Positions 62,550 to 64,000 of a DNA stretch of 64,000 bases are shown piece by piece; the stretch's first letter is position 1; each line of letters starts with the position of its first letter. The stretch spans positions 18,835,177 through 18,899,176 of the forward strand of contig CM060342.1 of assembly GCA_030674155.1 (NCBI GenBank), in the 5' to 3' direction. The notes below the pieces were generated by a model. It had not been told where the DNA came from and ran no database searches. It saw nothing but the letters and a program-made list of their open reading frames with translations. The position numbers and the translations under genes were made by a program. The stretch is from Stramonita haemastoma (taxonomy: Eukaryota; Mollusca; Gastropoda; Neogastropoda; Muricidae).

Positions 62550-62676
62550 AAACACACACACACCACACACAGATAACTCACACGCTGGCATGAGGTCTCT
62601 TTTTGGAGAAGTCACAGGCCAGACCCAGGTCCGATATCCTGACATGGCCGTTTTCATCCAGGAGGATGTTGGCCGG
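48591..62676 (-). CDS. GRK2: G-protein-coupled receptor kinase, GRK2/3 (beta-ARK) type, 3' part: nine exons
   Basis: Phosphorylates agonist-occupied G-protein-coupled receptors; its C-terminal PH domain binds G-beta-gamma and phosphoinositides, bringing it to the plasma membrane. The window holds the catalytic loop to the stop, 1160 nt (387 codons after one base is restored). Order: [20 protein letters not shown] (catalytic loop and DLG), [11 protein letters not shown] (APE), AGC-type C-lobe, [20 protein letters not shown] and [13 protein letters not shown] (AGC tail), LYRNFP and SERWQQEV, then the PH domain ([40 protein letters not shown]) and tail EHRNSNGT. Every junction is GT-AG and phases agree. 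The single frame break is a missing C in the NFP-L run (plus-strand 55786-55789). The N-terminal RH domain and kinase N-lobe lie past 64000. It could equally be called the single invertebrate Gprk1-type orthologue. Confidence 0.95.
49505..49770 (-). repeat. Dispersed about 330-bp repeat, copy 3
   Basis: Reverse-oriented match (gctgccataaagctaacaag, ggcaggagaatggacagaac, acaagaaggaggtgacaag). Short terminal pieces recur at 29745-29810 and 30690-30775. Confidence 0.55.
50090..50206 (-). CDS. GRK2: GRK exon: middle of PH domain
   Basis: Acceptor TTTTTCAG, donor GTAAGT. Encodes [20 protein letters not shown] then [19 protein letters not shown], the central strands of the PH domain. It diverges more from vertebrates than the kinase exons do. 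Confidence 0.95.
51028..51275. repeat. (CT)n and (CA)n flanking a dispersed repeat end
   Basis: CT (51028-51060), the unit gatagatggcttgatgaaaa (51070-51150), then CA with two cgtgta breaks. The same unit beside T and CA arrays recurs at 63888-63985. Confidence 0.8.
51655..52687. repeat. Large palindrome (foldback element) with CCAGTCC-type core
   Basis: The left arm ctctctcaacttaccccaaa (51655 on) is the reverse complement of the right arm ending ggggtaagttgagagag (to 52687). Further paired blocks are ttatggctgttttt with aaaaacagccataa, and gtgcacccccttactact with agtagtaagggggtgcac. The midpoints agree at about 52171-52177. The centre consists of short units (ccagtccaga, ccggtcagaac) that are themselves partly palindromic. 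Confidence 0.9.
53495..53735 (-). repeat. SINE/tail composite
   Basis: Contains gaaattcgggctgctctccc, then gatgtctaaacacgacacct, tcctaccggcacataatggc and cacacggggcctcggttt. The first module (also at 55925-56035) is a further 3' module joined to the common core. Confidence 0.55.
53738..53993. repeat. Minisatellite: about 3.4 copies of a 73-bp unit
   Basis: The word aagcctgtggtcccacaata recurs; the aagcctg starts fall at 53751, 53823, 53896 and 53970. It ends about 20 bp from the GRK exon 54014-54171. Confidence 0.8.
54014..54171 (-). CDS. GRK2: GRK exon: first half of PH domain
   Basis: Acceptor TGTGCGCAG, donor GTCAGT. Encodes [20 protein letters not shown] then [20 protein letters not shown]. 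The FLQTWQRK and YPNRLE strands match the PH domain of GRK2. A 73-bp tandem repeat begins in the intron about 20 bp after the donor. Confidence 0.95.
54334..54740 (+). repeat. Full-length type-B SINE in a GRK intron
   Basis: Head ggcaggatggttaagacgtt, B-box-like ggtttgatttccagcc, core cggatgcgactataaac, and tail caggtgtcatgtttagacac then gaacctcaaaactctagcc. Shows the complete type-B order in one piece of about 400 bp. Confidence 0.7.
55360..55647 (-). repeat. tRNA-headed SINE (type C) with 11-bp target duplication at a splice donor
   Basis: On the minus strand the head contains TAGTCTAGTGGTTAGGGCG (A box) and GGGTTCGATCCC (B box), and the body ends in TTAAC. GTGTGACCTTA occurs on both sides (55349-55359 and 55648-55658). 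A second, more diverged copy lies at 11418-11687. Confidence 0.85.
55660..55824 (-). CDS. GRK2: GRK exon: RH-domain return helix, with one-base frame break
   Basis: Acceptor GTGCTGCAG, donor GTAAGG. Starts [13 protein letters not shown] and then slips: one C is missing from the run encoding the following P-L (plus-strand gggg at 55786-55789). In the next frame it reads [20 protein letters not shown] and on to [15 protein letters not shown] abuts the donor at 55647. Confidence 0.9.
55925..56240 (-). repeat. SINE/tail composite, second copy
   Basis: Same module order as 53495-53735: attcgggctgctctc, gtgcagcgcctaccc, gatggtgtctaaacatgaca, cctaccggcacacgatggcc, then gatgagactataaaccgagg. Confidence 0.55.
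56409..56571 (-). CDS. GRK2: GRK exon: end of kinase domain and AGC tail
   Basis: Acceptor AAACCAG, donor GTCAGA. Encodes [40 protein letters not shown] and [13 protein letters not shown]. This is the most family-diagnostic exon: the tail is almost invariant in GRK2/3. Confidence 0.97.
56700..56805 (-). repeat. Type-A SINE 3' end
   Basis: tcttttatattgaggataat, gtccccgtgtgtatgcagtt and gtcatctgttccca mark the 3' end of type A. The rest is absent. Confidence 0.6.
57275..57680. repeat. Minisatellite: about ten copies of a 41-bp unit
   Basis: Unit aacactcagccaaattaaag followed by tggcagctttttaacagtaaa, with small substitutions (aaacaaaag/aattaaag). It lies in the GRK intron between exons 58244 and 56571. 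Confidence 0.9.
58244..58344 (-). CDS. GRK2: GRK exon: C-lobe helices
   Basis: Acceptor GTTAACAG, donor GTGAGT. Encodes [20 protein letters not shown] then [14 protein letters not shown], with the conserved structural Arg of the kinase C-lobe (RLGC). Confidence 0.95.
59432..59498 (-). CDS. GRK2: GRK exon: C-lobe [16 protein letters not shown]
   Basis: Acceptor GTTTTCAG, donor GTGAGA, 67 nt. Encodes [20 protein letters not shown] and MTM, nearly identical to vertebrate GRK2 at this position. Confidence 0.95.
59697..59770. repeat. (TA)n followed by (CATA)n
   Basis: About 50 bp of TA, then cata units. Confidence 0.95.
60180..61650 (-). repeat. Full-length type-B SINE interrupted by the piggyBac-like element
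   Basis: The head at 61650-61560 reads, on the minus strand, AAGGTGGCAGGATGGTTAAG (A-box-like) and GGGTTTGATTCCCACC (B-box-like). It is followed by the core to 61452, then after the insertion the core end (60386-60330) and the tail module (60330-60180). Same order as the copies at 54334 and 21124. Confidence 0.75.
60391..61447. mobile_element. piggyBac-like non-autonomous element with TTAA duplications
   Basis: The left end starts CCCTTTGCTTGGCACA right after TTAA (60387-60390). The right end is TGTGCCCAGCAAAGGG followed by TTAA (61448-61451). The two 16-bp ends are inverted repeats with one mismatch. The TTAA target and CCC-type termini are hallmarks of the piggyBac superfamily. Inside, GCCCCAAAGCGCCCG occurs twice near the left end, and there is a short acidic open stretch (60787-60990, [12 protein letters not shown]) but no transposase core. 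Removing the element and one TTAA restores a continuous SINE, which confirms the boundaries. Confidence 0.85.
61929..62036 (-). CDS. GRK2: GRK exon: activation segment and APE
   Basis: Acceptor CCCACAG, donor GTAAGA. Encodes [20 protein letters not shown] and [16 protein letters not shown], the canonical P+1 loop and helix F. Confidence 0.95.
62085..62570. repeat. (TG)n, (CT)n and (CA)n between two GRK exons
   Basis: TG (62092-62158) then CT, followed by several CA arrays up to 62569. The intron 61930-62582 side is mostly microsatellite. Confidence 0.9.
62582..62676 (-). CDS. GRK2: GRK exon: catalytic loop and DLG motif
   Basis: Acceptor TTGTTACAG, donor GTGAGT. Reads [20 protein letters not shown] then [12 protein letters not shown]; the HRDLK part must end the previous exon, outside the window. 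Flanked by long (CA)n on its 3' intron side. Confidence 0.95.
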
Positions 62677-62879
62677 CTGTAACAACACACAACAACACCG
62701 CTGTGTCAACACCTTCACTACACAAAGAGTGTGATAACCATAAACATAACCCTAATATCGTTTACAGCCCTAAAAGATAGTGATGGACTGACTACAGGCC
62801 ACTTCATCTTAAAACCTGCACCTCTTGACTTTTTCCCCCAAAACTGATAGAACAGAAGTAATACATCAGTGATCTTGCT

Positions 62880-63055
62880 GTACACCACACGCATACCATC
62901 TTGCGCACATGTTAAATGTGCTTTTGGAAAGAGTAGGCCATTGTGTGCTGGTGGGAACAGATGACAAGATTTACAAAACTGCATACACACGGGGACTGGA
63001 TATAAAAAAGCACACATTAGTGCTTATTCCATTATCGATATAAAAGAATCAATAA
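62880..63055 (+). repeat. 5'-truncated type-A SINE
   Basis: Begins in the core (tcttgcgcacatgttaaatg) and runs to the tail cattatcgatataaaag. Lies in a GRK intron. Confidence 0.65.
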
Positions 63056-63735
63056 ATGAATAATTAAAACACCACAAAAGCAGTGACCCAGTCGTAGAGC
63101 AGGGCCCTTCAGGTGGGTGGTCCCATGGCTGCCCAACACTGATAAGCTTTCTGTGAATTTTTGTACCCCGAGGATGCCACCTGAATAGCCTAGGTATTGC
63201 TGGGGCAGATAAATTGGAATAAGTGGAAGGGGAACATCAGGATGGCAAGATCACAGATGATGAGGCAGGAAACAAAATCTAAATGAATATTTTTCTCACC
63301 AGAACAGAGTCAAGTCATACAAGATTCACCACTTCACTTCTTTTCATTTGTTTCTTGATCTTTGGATAGCTTTCCTTTTTGCCAATGGAGGGATATTCGT
63401 CACTAAAAAAAATTATTTCTACTAATCTGTTATGATTTTTAGTGTTGCAATTGTGCTAGTTCAACTGTCAATCTAAAACACTGGTCCCAAAATATTCAAA
63501 AATAGTTTCTCAGAACCTTGTGACTTTTTCCGACATAGTCTACCTTACCTACTGTAAACAACAGCCACTCTAACAGAGAAACATACATACATAAAGCAAG
63601 AAAAGTGTTTATCAAAACAAAAAAAAGAGAAAAAAGTAATAAAAAAAAAATAAAAATAAAAAAAAGGATAGGAGTGTGTTGTGGCTAGTCTGTTGTGACA
63701 GTAAATATTACATAATACAAAATATACCCCCCCCC

Positions 63736-63790
<55 letters not shown>

Positions 63791-63847
63791 TATATTTTTT
63801 TTATAAGTGGTTATTTGGGGGAATTTTTGTTTTGTTTTATTTTTTGG

Positions 63848-63884
<37 letters not shown>

Positions 63885-64000
63885 AGATAGATGGCTTGAT
63901 GAAAAAAAGTAAAATTATTGCTTACTCAATGTACCATCTGGAAATAAAATTTTGACTCCGACTTTACACACACACACACACACTATCCCACCAAACAACA

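Overview
This window is eukaryotic nuclear DNA. The genes are split by GT-AG introns, intergenic space is long, and there are many (CA)n, (GA)n, (CT)n, poly(C) and poly(G) arrays. tRNA-headed SINEs are dispersed throughout, with decayed LINE reverse-transcriptase pieces. The gene set (a metazoan universal stress protein, HGH1, a GRK2/3-type kinase) and the repeat style suggest a mollusc, most likely a gastropod. The organism assignment is inference.

Layout: 1-10.6 kb has no gene I can support; it holds a 13-copy 54-bp minisatellite (1711-2412), SINE pieces and microsatellites. A four-exon universal stress protein gene lies on the minus strand (15113 to 10661). A two-exon protein-kinase-like gene, broken by about six single-base shifts, lies on the minus strand (23371 to about 19341), with two CCAAT boxes upstream. 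LINE debris covers 24.67-26.07 kb. An intact three-exon HGH1 gene is on the plus strand (26791-30433). The stretch 30.4-48.6 kb contains no recognisable coding exon. The 3' half of a GRK2/3-type G-protein-coupled receptor kinase is on the minus strand (62676 to 48591); its 5' exons lie beyond the right edge.

Three genes carry single-base shifts that restore known motifs when one or two bases are added next to short homopolymers. They occur in the stress protein, the orphan kinase and one GRK exon, while HGH1 has none. I read most of them as base-loss errors in the assembly rather than biological pseudogenisation, but raw reads would decide.

The most striking non-genic structures are a TTAA-flanked piggyBac-like element with matching terminal inverted repeats inside a SINE (60387-61451), a SINE whose 11-bp target duplication overlaps a GRK splice donor (55348-55659), a near-perfect palindrome of about 1 kb in a GRK intron (51655-52687), and a SINE superfamily in which different tRNA-like heads share one central core. 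The genes show no common pathway; they appear to be ordinary neighbours.
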